Part shown: piece after piece, positions 1-7,915 of the stretch
Position numbering within the stretch: position 1 is the first letter of the stretch
How the letters are laid out: each line of letters starts with the position of its first letter
Assembly (NCBI GenBank): GCA_016295545.1
Contig: JAEDLA010000025.1
Span: 1 to 10,673, forward strand
DNA from: Oscillospiraceae bacterium
GTDB taxonomy: Bacteria > Bacillota > Clostridia > Oscillospirales > Ruminococcaceae
Length of the DNA: 10,673 nucleotides
Direction of reading: 5' to 3'
Notes under the pieces: model-generated
Seen by the model: only the letters and a program-made list of their open reading frames with translations
Told to the model about the DNA's origin: nothing
The model's database searches: none
Program-made: the position numbers and the translations under genes

Positions 1-40
1 CGATTCCGTCACCCTTTAAGAGTGCAATATTATATTCCAT
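1..40 (-). CDS. leuB: 3-isopropylmalate dehydrogenase, N-terminal fragment (runs off the window)
   Basis: Only the first 13 codons are inside the window; they read MEYNIALLKGDGI. The GDGI segment after a short hydrophobic strand is the usual N-terminus of the isopropylmalate/isocitrate dehydrogenase family (consensus LLPGDGIGPE). The enzyme would catalyse the NAD-dependent oxidative decarboxylation of 3-isopropylmalate, the third step of the leucine branch. The ATG at 38-40 is preceded by AAAGGAG at good spacing. It lies 34 bp after leuD on the same strand, so it is almost certainly co-transcribed with leuCD. The call rests on this motif plus context, as the catalytic part is not visible. Confidence 0.85.
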   Translation of the reverse strand, partial: MEYNIALLKGDGI

Positions 41-74
41 TTTTATTCTCCTTTATGAACTGACTGAAGCTCAA

Positions 75-569
75 TCATTTTATACTTCCGTTGGCAATAG
101 AGGAAATCAGACCGCCGTTCTCGATGATTTTCTGAATAAACTCAGGGAACGGAGCAGTTTTGTACTCCTTTCCTGTTGTAAGGTTGCGGATAATTCCGTT
201 ATCAAGGTCAGCCTCTACCTTGTCGCCCTCTGAGATCTCCTCAGCAGCTTCGGGACATTCAACGATAGCAAGACCAATGTTAATGGAGTTTCTGTAGAAT
301 ATTCTTGCGAAGCTCTTTGCAATAACAAGGGAGATTCCGCTTGCCTTTATAGCAATGGGAGCGTGCTCTCTTGACGAGCCGCAGCCGAAATTCTGCCCGG
401 CAACCATGATATCACCTTTCTGAACTCTTGAAACAAAGGTAGTGTCCAGATCCTCCATACAGTGTGAGGCAAGCTCAGCGTGGTCGCTTGTATTAAGATA
501 TCTTGCAGGGATAATAACGTCTGTATCAACGTTGTCGCCGTATTTTATAACTTTACCATCAAATTTCAT
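75..569 (-). CDS. leuD: 3-isopropylmalate dehydratase small subunit
   Basis: This 164-residue protein is the swivel-domain subunit that pairs with LeuC to interconvert 2- and 3-isopropylmalate in leucine synthesis. Its length matches the short archaeal/clostridial LeuD type rather than the ~200-residue enterobacterial one. Diagnostic segments are [16 protein letters not shown] near residues 10-25 and the [12 protein letters not shown] loop near 60-71, which contributes substrate-binding residues. The YRNSINIGL segment near 92-100 is also typical. The ATG overlaps the leuC stop by one base (TAATG), and its GGAGGT Shine-Dalgarno lies inside the 3' end of leuC. This suggests translational coupling, which would help keep the two subunits in balance. 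Confidence 0.96.
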   Translation of the reverse strand: MKFDGKVIKYGDNVDTDVIIPARYLNTSDHAELASHCMEDLDTTFVSRVQKGDIMVAGQNFGCGSSREHAPIAIKASGISLVIAKSFARIFYRNSINIGLAIVECPEAAEEISEGDKVEADLDNGIIRNLTTGKEYKTAPFPEFIQKIIENGGLISSIANGSIK

Positions 570-1834
570 TATGCCATTACCTCCTCCGGACTTGAAATTC
601 TGCCAGTTACAGCGCTTGCAGCGGCAACTGCCGGGCTTGCAAGGTAAACCTCTGACTCAGGGTGTCCCATTCTGCCCACGAAGTTTCTGTTAGTTGTAGC
701 TATTGCACGCTCGCCCTTTGCAAGAATGCCCATATATCCGCCAAGACACGGACCGCAGGTAGGTGTTGATACTACAGCGCCGCTTTCAATGAAGATTTTC
801 AGCAGTCCCTGTTCCATAGCGTCAAGGTATATCTGCTGAGTAGCCGGAATAACGATCACACGAACTCCGTCGGCACATTTTTTGCCTTTGAGTATCTCCG
901 CAGCTATCTGTAAATCCTCCAGTCTGCCGTTGGTGCATGAACCGATAACTACCTGATCTATCTTAATATCGCCTATTTCATCAAAGGTCTTTGCATTTTC
1001 AGGCAAGTGAGGGAATGAAACTGTAGGCTTTACGGCTGACAGGTCTATCTCGATAACCTCGTCATACTCAGCGTCTGCGTCAGCCGCATAAACAGCAGGC
1101 TCAGCTGCACCGTGCTCTCTGAGGTAAGCAAGAGTAATATCGTCAACAGGGAAAATTCCGTTCTTTGCACCGGCTTCAATAGCCATATTGGAGATGCAGA
1201 GACGGTCGCTCATTGAAAGCTCGGAAACACCCTCTCCGGAAAATTCCATAGAGCGGTAAAGTGCTCCGTCAACGCCGATTTTTCCGATAATATGGAGGAT
1301 AACGTCCTTGCCTGAAACATACTTGTTAAGCTTGCCTGTCAGGTTGAATCTTATTGCAGAGGGAACCTTGAACCATGCCTTTCCCACAGCCATTCCGCAA
1401 GCCATATCAGTTGAGCCTACGCCTGTTGAGAAAGCTCCCAGTGCTCCGTATGTACAGGTATGGGAATCTGCACCGATAACCACGTCGCCGGCTGTAACCA
1501 GTCCTTTTTCCGGCAGCAGAGCGTGTTCGATACCCATTTTTCCTGCGTCATAAAAGTGAGTTACCTGCTTTTCACCGCAGAAATCACGGCACATTTTGCA
1601 CTGCTCAGCAGCCTTGATGTCCTTGTTAGGAGCAAAATGGTCCATAACCATAGTTACCTTGTCTTTATCGAAAACGCTGTCCTTATTCAGCTTGCTGAAC
1701 TCCTTGATAGCCACCGGTGAAGTAATATCATTGCCCAGCACACGGTCAAGCTTTGCCAGTATGAGCTGTCCTGCACAAACTGAGTCAAGACCTGCGTGAG
1801 CTGCAAGGATTTTCTGAGTCATTGTCATACCCAT
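569..1834 (-). CDS. leuC: 3-isopropylmalate dehydratase large subunit
   Basis: A 421-residue aconitase-superfamily protein of the archaeal-type LeuC/HacA group. With LeuD it isomerises 2-isopropylmalate to 3-isopropylmalate. The three cysteines expected to hold the [4Fe-4S] cluster are visible: one in GSCTNGR (about Cys300) and two in [10 protein letters not shown] (about Cys360 and Cys363). The [13 protein letters not shown] segment of the active site is near residues 121-133. I chose the ATG at 1834 ([15 protein letters not shown]), which fits the family N-terminus and lies 12 nt from an AAAGGA box. An in-frame TTG at 1855 and an ATG at 1846 sit upstream of or against that box. The 3' end overlaps leuD by one base. 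Confidence 0.95.
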   Translation of the reverse strand: MGMTMTQKILAAHAGLDSVCAGQLILAKLDRVLGNDITSPVAIKEFSKLNKDSVFDKDKVTMVMDHFAPNKDIKAAEQCKMCRDFCGEKQVTHFYDAGKMGIEHALLPEKGLVTAGDVVIGADSHTCTYGALGAFSTGVGSTDMACGMAVGKAWFKVPSAIRFNLTGKLNKYVSGKDVILHIIGKIGVDGALYRSMEFSGEGVSELSMSDRLCISNMAIEAGAKNGIFPVDDITLAYLREHGAAEPAVYAADADAEYDEVIEIDLSAVKPTVSFPHLPENAKTFDEIGDIKIDQVVIGSCTNGRLEDLQIAAEILKGKKCADGVRVIVIPATQQIYLDAMEQGLLKIFIESGAVVSTPTCGPCLGGYMGILAKGERAIATTNRNFVGRMGHPESEVYLASPAVAAASAVTGRISSPEEVMA

Positions 1835-1882
1835 TTGTATAATCATTCCTTTCAATCTTATTTTAAATAGATAAATCAGAAG

Positions 1883-2068
1883 TTAACTTAAATTTTTGAT
1901 GAACTTTTTCAAATCTAAATAGCAGGCAATAGATGCTGCGATACCCAAGGTTATTCCAATCAAAATAGGTGGTAATTCTGTGCCTAATGATAAGCAAGCA
2001 GTCATTATTGCAGCAAAAAAAGGTTTCCATACAATGTTTATTATCAAATTTTTTTCTTTTTTATCCAT
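1883..2068 (-). CDS. Small predicted membrane protein, unknown function
   Basis: A 61-residue open frame on the operon strand between ilvD (45 bp away) and leuC. It shows a Lys-rich start (MDKKEK), a hydrophobic stretch at about residues 8-30, a second at about 33-52 split by a Glu-Leu-Pro-Pro turn, and a Lys-rich tail. This predicts a two-helix hairpin with both ends in the cytoplasm. I do not recognise the family. The Shine-Dalgarno is poor (only GAGTGAG-like, at long spacing), so translation may be weak or coupled. It is visibly more AT-rich than its neighbours, which suggests late insertion into the operon or relaxed selection. It could be non-coding by chance, but the amphipathic ends and two clean helices argue for a real small protein. 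Confidence 0.6.
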   Translation of the reverse strand: MDKKEKNLIINIVWKPFFAAIMTACLSLGTELPPILIGITLGIAASIACYLDLKKFIKNLS

Positions 2069-2113
2069 AATACATTTCTCACTCTAAATTCTGATTTTCT
2101 TATTCACACAGAA

Positions 2114-3775
2114 TTATTTATTAATTATAGCACCCTTATCCGCTGATGATACCATTTGTGAATATCTCCTGAGATATCCTGTTATATCCTCCTTTGTTTT
2201 AATGGGCATAGTCTTTTTACGCTCAGCAAGCTCCTCGTCGGAAACCTCAAGAGTGATGCTGTAGTCAGGAATATTAATGGAAATAATATCGCCGTCCTTA
2301 ACGTAGGCAATAGTACCGCCCTTTGCAGCCTCAGGAGAAATATGTCCGATAGCCGCACCTCTTGTAGCACCTGAGAATCTGCCGTCTGTAATGAGAGCAA
2401 CGTCCTTGTCAAGACCGGCACCTGCAATAGCAGAAGTAGGTGAAAGCATTTCTCTCATACCGGGACCGCCGGCAGGACCTTCATAACGGATAACAACAAC
2501 GTCACCGGCTTTGATTCCGCCCTCGTAGATGACCTTGATAGCTTCTTCCTCGCTGTCAAAGACTCTTGCCGGACCTCTGTGAACCAGCATTTCCGGAGCA
2601 ACTGCACTTCTCTTTACAACACAGCTGTCGGGAGCAAGATTGCCTTTGAGAACGGCAATTCCGCCTGTTTCACTGTATGGGTTATCAATTGAACGAATAG
2701 TATCGGTATCCTTATTTACACAGCCTGCAATATTTTCTCCGACAGTTTTGCCTGTGCAGGTAATGCAGTCGGTGTTGATAAGACCTTTCTTATTCAGCTC
2801 ACCAAGAACAGCATAAACGCCGCCTGCTTCATTGAGGTCCTCCATATAGGTGTGACCGGCAGGAGCAAGGTGACAGAGATTAGGAGTTTTTGCGCTTATC
2901 TCGTTAGCTATCTCCAGATTTATCTTTACGCCGCATTCATTGGCAATTGCCGGAAGATGAAGCATACTGTTTGTGGAACAGCCAAGAGCCATATCAGCAG
3001 TAAGAGCGTTCATGAAAGCCTTTTCCGTCATGATGTCAAGAGGACGGATATTCTTTCTGTAAAGCTCCATAACCTGCATACCGGCTTTTTTTGCAAGCTG
3101 AATTCTTTCCGAATAAACAGCAGGAATAGTGCCGTTGCCTTTAAGTCCCATACCAAGCACTTCTGTAAGGCAGTTCATGGAGTTTGCAGTGTACATACCT
3201 GAGCATGAACCGCAGGTGGGGCAGGCATGAGTTTCAAATTCCTTAACGTCCTCAGCAGTAGCCTTTCCGGCTGTATAAGCACCGACAGCCTCAAACATGG
3301 AAGAAAGGCTTGTTTTTCTGCCCTTTACGTGACCGGCAAGCATAGGTCCGCCGCTTACGAAAATTGTAGGAACATTTATTCTTGCCGCAGCCATAAGGAG
3401 TCCGGGAACATTCTTGTCGCAGTTGGGAACCATAACAAGAGCGTCAAAGTGGTGTGCAAGAGCCATACACTCAGTGGAATCGGCAATAAGGTCACGGGTT
3501 ACAAGGGAGTACTTCATGCCCTTGTGTCCCATAGCAATACCGTCACAGACAGCTATTGCCGGGAAAACAACGGGAGTACCGCCGCCCATAGCAACACCAA
3601 GCTTTACAGCCTCAACTATCTTGTCGATATTCATATGACCGGGAACGATTTCGTTATATGAGGAAACGATACCAACGAGAGGTCTTTTCATTTCCTCCTC
3701 AGTGTGACCGAGAGCGTTGAAAAGTGAACGCTGTGGAGCTTTTTCAACACCGTCACAGAAAAAATTACAGCTCAA
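2114..3775 (-). CDS. ilvD: Dihydroxy-acid dehydratase, probable [4Fe-4S] type
   Basis: A 553-residue IlvD/Edd-family enzyme that dehydrates 2,3-dihydroxy-isovalerate and 2,3-dihydroxy-3-methylvalerate to the 2-keto acids for Val/Leu and Ile. Motifs include [10 protein letters not shown] (about 76-84), NCDK (118-121) with Cys119, and [19 protein letters not shown] (185-203) with Cys191. At the position where [2Fe-2S] members carry a third ligand Cys (NEITPCN), this protein reads NEIVPGH. E. coli IlvD, an oxygen-sensitive [4Fe-4S] enzyme, has VPGH there too, so an oxygen-labile cluster is inferred. The start is a TTG at 3775 with GAGGTG seven bases upstream; no ATG fits better. It is separated from ilvC by a 160-bp palindromic repeat. 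Confidence 0.96.
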   Translation of the reverse strand: MSCNFFCDGVEKAPQRSLFNALGHTEEEMKRPLVGIVSSYNEIVPGHMNIDKIVEAVKLGVAMGGGTPVVFPAIAVCDGIAMGHKGMKYSLVTRDLIADSTECMALAHHFDALVMVPNCDKNVPGLLMAAARINVPTIFVSGGPMLAGHVKGRKTSLSSMFEAVGAYTAGKATAEDVKEFETHACPTCGSCSGMYTANSMNCLTEVLGMGLKGNGTIPAVYSERIQLAKKAGMQVMELYRKNIRPLDIMTEKAFMNALTADMALGCSTNSMLHLPAIANECGVKINLEIANEISAKTPNLCHLAPAGHTYMEDLNEAGGVYAVLGELNKKGLINTDCITCTGKTVGENIAGCVNKDTDTIRSIDNPYSETGGIAVLKGNLAPDSCVVKRSAVAPEMLVHRGPARVFDSEEEAIKVIYEGGIKAGDVVVIRYEGPAGGPGMREMLSPTSAIAGAGLDKDVALITDGRFSGATRGAAIGHISPEAAKGGTIAYVKDGDIISINIPDYSITLEVSDEELAERKKTMPIKTKEDITGYLRRYSQMVSSADKGAIINK

Positions 3776-3812
3776 TTTATTTCACCTCATTAATTAATCT
3801 GATTCACTATAG

Positions 3813-3841
3813 CTTATACTAATTCCATATCGTTCTGTTGA
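3813..3841 (-). promoter_or_regulatory. Candidate promoter for ilvD, overlapping the end of the palindromic repeat
   Basis: On the minus strand TCAACA (3836-3841) and TATAAG (3813-3818) are 17 bases apart, four and five matches to the -35 and -10 consensus. The -35 lies inside the repeat and the -10 straddles its ilvD-side border. It sits about 40 bp before the ilvD start. A fair match only; ilvD may instead be read through from ilvC. Confidence 0.3.
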
Positions 3842-3975
3842 AAAAGTTGACTGATAGCGTTTCGTCAATCAAGGCGACTGACCGCAGGCAGGCTGTCGCC
3901 TTTCAAGGTCAGTCAACGCAGAGTGACGGAACGATAGCGGACAAATTTTTCAGCAGGTTGATATGGAATTAGTAT
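3816..3975. repeat. 160-bp palindromic intergenic element with 16-bp terminal inverted repeats (MITE-like)
   Basis: The ends ATACTAATTCCATATC (3816-3831) and GATATGGAATTAGTAT (3960-3975) are perfect inverted repeats. Similarity between the arms continues inward imperfectly: CTGTTGAAAAAGTT against CTGCTGAAAAATTT, and GCGTTTCGTCA against ATCGTTCCGTCA. The centre holds nested inverted repeats, AAGGCGAC with GTCGCCTT and GACTGACC with GGTCAGTC, which overlap and compete. A TTA triplet flanks both sides if the repeat is trimmed by one base, so it could be a 3-bp target duplication. There is no open frame, so this is a non-autonomous element or palindromic interspersed repeat. In an ilvC-ilvD transcript it would fold into a long hairpin. 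Confidence 0.75.
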
Positions 3976-4043
3976 TAAAGCCGCTTCATTAATAATAGCC
4001 ATAAGCTTTTTTCAAGGGGGAGTACAATCAGCTTCTAAAACTA

Positions 4044-4071
4044 CTGCTTTCCCGATTTATCGGGAAAGCAG
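4044..4071 (-). terminator. Strong hairpin downstream of ilvC, possible weak terminator or mRNA-processing stem
   Basis: A 13-bp perfect stem, CTGCTTTCCCGAT (4044-4056) against ATCGGGAAAGCAG (4059-4071), with two unpaired bases at the tip. It lies 38 bp past the ilvC stop. In the direction of transcription it is followed by TAGTTTTAG, a poor U-tract, so termination may be partial. It could instead protect the 3' end of the ilvBNC message. Confidence 0.5.
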
Positions 4072-4080
4072 CGAGTACAT

Positions 4081-4098
4081 TCCGATTATTGAATCGGA
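4081..4098 (-). other. Second hairpin directly after ilvC
   Basis: TCCGATT (4081-4087) and AATCGGA (4092-4098) form a 7-bp stem with a 4-base loop, 10 bp past the ilvC stop. Its arms share CCGAT/ATCGG with the larger hairpin just downstream, so the two could exchange partners. No U-tract follows. Confidence 0.45.
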
Positions 4099-4108
4099 GA
4101 ATATTCAA

Positions 4109-5224
<1,116 letters not shown>

Positions 5225-5241
5225 TCAAAAATCACACCAGT

Positions 5242-5745
5242 TTACTTTTTTGTCTGAAGTGAATTTTCTCCTCTTTCAAGGGCAACAATTCCGGTGCGGC
5301 ACATTTCGATAATGCCATAAGGCTTTACAAGCTCGATAAATGCATTTATCTTATGAGTTTCACCGGTAAGCTCACAGGTAAGAGCTGCGGGAGAATAGTC
5401 AACTATTTTTGAGCGGAATATCTCAACAGCAGTCATGATATCCTGTCTTGACTCAGCAGTATTTCTTACCTTAATGAGGACAAGCTCCCTTGTAACGGTA
5501 TCGTTTCCGCCGAGAACCTGAACCTCCTTAACATCATGGAGCTTTTCAAGCTGTTTTACTATCTGTTCCTTTATACGCTCATCGCCGTGAAAGGTAATAG
5601 TTATACGTGAAAATCCGCTCGATTCTGTTTCGCCTACAGTGAGGCTGTCAATATTGAAGCTTCTTCGAGTAAACATTCCGGAAACACGGGAGAGTACTCC
5701 GGAAATGTTTGAAACGAGAACAGCTATGATGAAATTCTGTTCCAT
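5242..5745 (-). CDS. ilvN: Acetolactate synthase small (regulatory) subunit
   Basis: A 167-residue regulatory partner of IlvB. Residues 4-77 form an ACT domain opening with VSNISGVLSRVSGMFTRR and NIDSL. Asn13, Gly16 and Asn31 match the valine-contacting Asn11, Gly14 and Asn29 of E. coli IlvH, so valine feedback inhibition is expected. The C-terminal half (about 80-160) is the usual ALS small-subunit domain. I chose the ATG at 5745. A GAGGTG box six bases upstream overlaps the ilvB stop codon, whereas the in-frame GTG at 5754 lies inside that box and would have none. The gap to ilvB is 10 bp, so coupled translation is likely. The ilvH/ilvN type follows the IlvB pairing here. Confidence 0.95.
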   Translation of the reverse strand: MEQNFIIAVLVSNISGVLSRVSGMFTRRSFNIDSLTVGETESSGFSRITITFHGDERIKEQIVKQLEKLHDVKEVQVLGGNDTVTRELVLIKVRNTAESRQDIMTAVEIFRSKIVDYSPAALTCELTGETHKINAFIELVKPYGIIEMCRTGIVALERGENSLQTKK

Positions 5746-5755
5746 TGCATACACC

Positions 5756-7489
5756 TCAGTCTATTTCAGTAATAATATCGTCAATTGAGCCGCCGGGAGG
5801 AAGCATCGGGAGAACAAACTCGTTGCAGTCAACAGCGCAGTCGATAACAACAGGACCATTTTCAGCAAAAGCAGTTTCCGCAGCCTTTTCAAGCTCCTCA
5901 GCAGTAAATACTCTGATTCCCTTTGCGCCGAAAGCCTCAGCAAGCTTGACAAAATCAGTCTTTCTGTCAAGTGTGGTATTGGAGTAGTGCTTGTCGAAGA
6001 AAAGCGTCTGCCACTGACGAACCATTCCGAGAACACCGTTATTCATGATAACGATAACAACGGGAGAATTAAGCGTAACAGCAGTAGCAAGCTCATTGAG
6101 GTTCATGCCGAAGCTGCCGTCACCGGTAAAGAGTACAGTTTTCTTGCCTGTAGCAACGCTTGCGCCGATAGCTGCACCAAGTCCGAAGCCCATAGTACCA
6201 AGACCGCCGCTGGTGATAAAGGTTCGTGGTTTTTCGAGGGGATATCTCTGAGCAGTCCACATCTGATGCTGACCAACGTCTGTGGCAACAAGAGCATCTC
6301 CGGCGTGCTTAGCGATAATATCGACAATAGTAAAGGGATTGAGCGTTTCACAGCTGCTGCCGGACTTGCCGCACTTAACAGTGCAGTCGCCGCAGCTTGC
6401 AGAGCCGCTTTTGTTCATCATTTTGCTTATCTGCTTATTTTCCTCAGCCTTAAGCTCATTGATACGCTCGTTCCACTCAGTAAGCTTTTTCTGCTCAACA
6501 CAGCCGGTAAGCCTTGAAAGAGCGTCCTTGATATCGCCGTGAATGCCTATCTGAGGAGTAATATTCTTGCCTATCTCAGCTTCGTCGATGTCTATATGAA
6601 TAATATTGAAATTGCGGTTAAAGCGGTCTTTCTGACCGGTAGCTCTGTCGCTGAATCTTACGCCTACTGCAATAACGAGGTCGGATTCGTCCTCAGCAAT
6701 AGATGAAGCAAAGTGACCGTGCATACCCTGCATACCGAGGAATCTGGGGTTATCGCTGGGAACAGCAGACAATCCCATAAGTGAACTGCCGATAGGAGCG
6801 TCAATCTTCTCAGCAAGAGCGAGAACTTCCTCAGAAGCCTTTCCGGAGATGATACCTCCGCCAATGTATATGTAGGGACGCTTGCTGTCGTTTATCATAG
6901 CAGCAGCCTTTCCGATGCTCTCCTCGTCAGCAAAGCTGAGGGGATAAGGAACAACAGGAGAGGGCTTCGGCTCATATTCGCACTTAGCGCACTGAACGTC
7001 CTTAGGAATATCGATAAGGACAGGTCCCGGTCTGCCTGACTTAGCTATCTTGAAAGCAAGACGAACAGTATCCGCAAGCTCTCTTACGTCCTTTACAACG
7101 AAATTATGCTTTGTAATAGGCATGGTAACGCCCATTATATCAACTTCCTGAAAGCTGTCCCTGCCGATAAGTGCAGTAGGAACATTTCCTGTAACAGCAA
7201 CCATAGGAACGGAGTCCAGATAAGCGGTAGCAATACCGGTAACAAGGTTTGTAGCACCCGGACCGGAGGTAGCGATTACAACGCCTACCTTGCCGGTAGA
7301 ACGGGCATAGCCGTCAGCCGCATGGGAAGCGCCCTGTTCATGGGCGGTAAGGATATGTCTTATCCTGTCACGGTTGAGGTAAAGCTCATCGAAAAGGTTT
7401 ATAACCTGACCGCCGGGATAGCCGAAAACGGTATCACAGCCCTGTTCGATAAGGGATTCAACTAAAATTTTAGCTCCTGAGATATTCAT
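5756..7489 (-). CDS. ilvB: Acetolactate synthase large (catalytic) subunit
   Basis: A 577-residue thiamine-diphosphate enzyme that condenses pyruvate with pyruvate or 2-ketobutyrate, the committed Val/Leu and Ile step. The catalytic Glu is Glu51 in AHEQGASHAADGYAR. The FAD-binding middle domain spans about 185-335, and the ThDP/Mg motif runs from GDGSFGMNLNE (456) to MNNGVLGM (482). An unusual linker at residues 357-382 is rich in Gly, Ser and Cys (Cys366, 369, 373, 380); an extra CAKC lies at 167-170. The ATG at 7489 (MNISGAKIL) is 13 nt from AAGGA. An in-frame TTG at 7501 begins right after that box and is less likely. It heads ilvBNC and is preceded by a leader-peptide attenuator. Confidence 0.97.
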   Translation of the reverse strand: MNISGAKILVESLIEQGCDTVFGYPGGQVINLFDELYLNRDRIRHILTAHEQGASHAADGYARSTGKVGVVIATSGPGATNLVTGIATAYLDSVPMVAVTGNVPTALIGRDSFQEVDIMGVTMPITKHNFVVKDVRELADTVRLAFKIAKSGRPGPVLIDIPKDVQCAKCEYEPKPSPVVPYPLSFADEESIGKAAAMINDSKRPYIYIGGGIISGKASEEVLALAEKIDAPIGSSLMGLSAVPSDNPRFLGMQGMHGHFASSIAEDESDLVIAVGVRFSDRATGQKDRFNRNFNIIHIDIDEAEIGKNITPQIGIHGDIKDALSRLTGCVEQKKLTEWNERINELKAEENKQISKMMNKSGSASCGDCTVKCGKSGSSCETLNPFTIVDIIAKHAGDALVATDVGQHQMWTAQRYPLEKPRTFITSGGLGTMGFGLGAAIGASVATGKKTVLFTGDGSFGMNLNELATAVTLNSPVVIVIMNNGVLGMVRQWQTLFFDKHYSNTTLDRKTDFVKLAEAFGAKGIRVFTAEELEKAAETAFAENGPVVIDCAVDCNEFVLPMLPPGGSIDDIITEID

Positions 7490-7581
7490 AGCTTGTATCA
7501 ATTCCTTTATATAAAATGATATAATTAATCGTAAGTGTTTGTTTGTCGTAATATTTAACGTCCCGAGCTATGGAGATAAAC

Positions 7582-7611
7582 AAAAGCACCTCCGGTATTC
7601 CGCCGGAGGTG
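7582..7611 (-). terminator. Rho-independent terminator between leader peptide and ilvB
   Basis: CACCTCCGG and CCGGAGGTG form a 9-bp perfect, GC-rich stem (7587-7595 and 7603-7611) with a 7-base loop, followed in transcription by CTTTTGTTT. It sits 38 bp after the leader-peptide stop and about 92 bp before the ilvB ATG. It would end any transcript entering ilvB unless it is disrupted, which is what an attenuator requires. Confidence 0.88.
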
Positions 7612-7649
7612 TCTGATTCAAGCGAACTTCACCGGATAAAGGTGAAAAA

Positions 7650-7763
7650 TTAGGCAAGAGTTTCAGCGCCGGAACGGCAGAATGAATTACAGCGGTAGTC
7701 CGGGACGTTAATGACTGCGCCGTTAATAATGACGATACCGGAAACAATAATAACCGTTCTCAT
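7650..7763 (-). CDS. ilvB leader peptide, Ile/Val-rich (37 aa)
   Basis: A short gene starting at ATG 7763 with a strong AAGGAG box nine bases upstream and ending in TAA. Residues 4-20 read VIIVSGIVIINGAVINV: six Ile and five Val in 17 positions, including the run Ile-Val-Ile-Ile at 10-13. The rest (PDYRCNSFCRSGAETLA) is ordinary and has one Leu, so the signal is Ile/Val rather than Leu. Position, composition and the following terminator match leader peptides such as enterobacterial IvbL and IlvL, although the sequence itself is not one I recognise. Its codons carry RNA regions 1 and 2 of the proposed attenuator. It could alternatively be a short hydrophobic membrane peptide with its own terminator, but its place before ilvB favours the leader role. 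Confidence 0.78.
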   Translation of the reverse strand: MRTVIIVSGIVIINGAVINVPDYRCNSFCRSGAETLA

Positions 7764-7797
7764 TAAAAATCACTCCTTGTGAATACTCTTATATAAT

Positions 7798-7826
7798 AAT
7801 ATATCACTAATCATGAGCAAAATCAA
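7798..7826 (-). promoter_or_regulatory. Candidate promoter of the ilvB leader
   Basis: TTGATT (7821-7826) and TATATT (7798-7803) on the minus strand are separated by 17 bases, four and five matches to consensus. The start would be near 7791, about 28 bases before the leader-peptide ATG. The remaining 7827-7915, between this and the leuA stop, shows no gene and no convincing leuA terminator. Confidence 0.6.
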
Positions 7827-7915
7827 TAAGCGCAGAGATATTTTTACAAAAATCCGGTTTTTCAGCAGTTTTCAACACCGCCAGCTGTGCACAATGTATA
7901 CGCAGTCACTGTGAT

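Larger units (their letters stand above)
7582..7791 (-). promoter_or_regulatory. Candidate Ile/Val transcription attenuator (leader RNA) controlling ilvBNC
   Basis: The leader RNA runs from the inferred start near 7791 through a short peptide gene to the terminator before ilvB. Three pairings can be drawn. Region 1, AACGGC (7719-7724, codons 14-15), pairs with GCCGUU (7673-7678, codons 29-31). Region 2, AUUCUGCCG (7675-7683), pairs over nine bases, one a G-U, with CGGCGGAAU (7597-7605), the loop and top of the terminator's 5' arm. The third is the terminator itself. Regions 1 and 2 share bases, so only one can form. A ribosome stalled on the Ile/Val codons near 10-20 would cover region 1, freeing 2 to pair with 3 and blocking termination. 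A separate hairpin, TTCACC/GGTGAA (7628-7646), lies between. The pairings were found by eye, not by energy calculation. Confidence 0.7.

Noticed and set aside
2087..2115. Inverted repeat AATTCTG/CAGAATT around the ilvD stop codon
   Set aside because: A 7-bp AT-rich stem with a 15-base loop and no U-tract, within chance expectation; it is not a credible terminator.
5746..5754. GTG start for ilvN at 5754
   Set aside because: The GTG is part of the GAGGTG sequence that serves as ribosome site for the ATG at 5745, and it has no site of its own.
7490..7501. TTG start for ilvB at 7501
   Set aside because: The AAGGA box is directly against the TTG with almost no spacing, while the ATG at 7489 has a workable spacing and gives the usual family start.
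7502..7560. A promoter directly upstream of ilvB, after the attenuator terminator
   Set aside because: The region is AT-rich with TATATC-like words, but no -35 match lies at acceptable spacing. If one existed it would bypass the attenuator.
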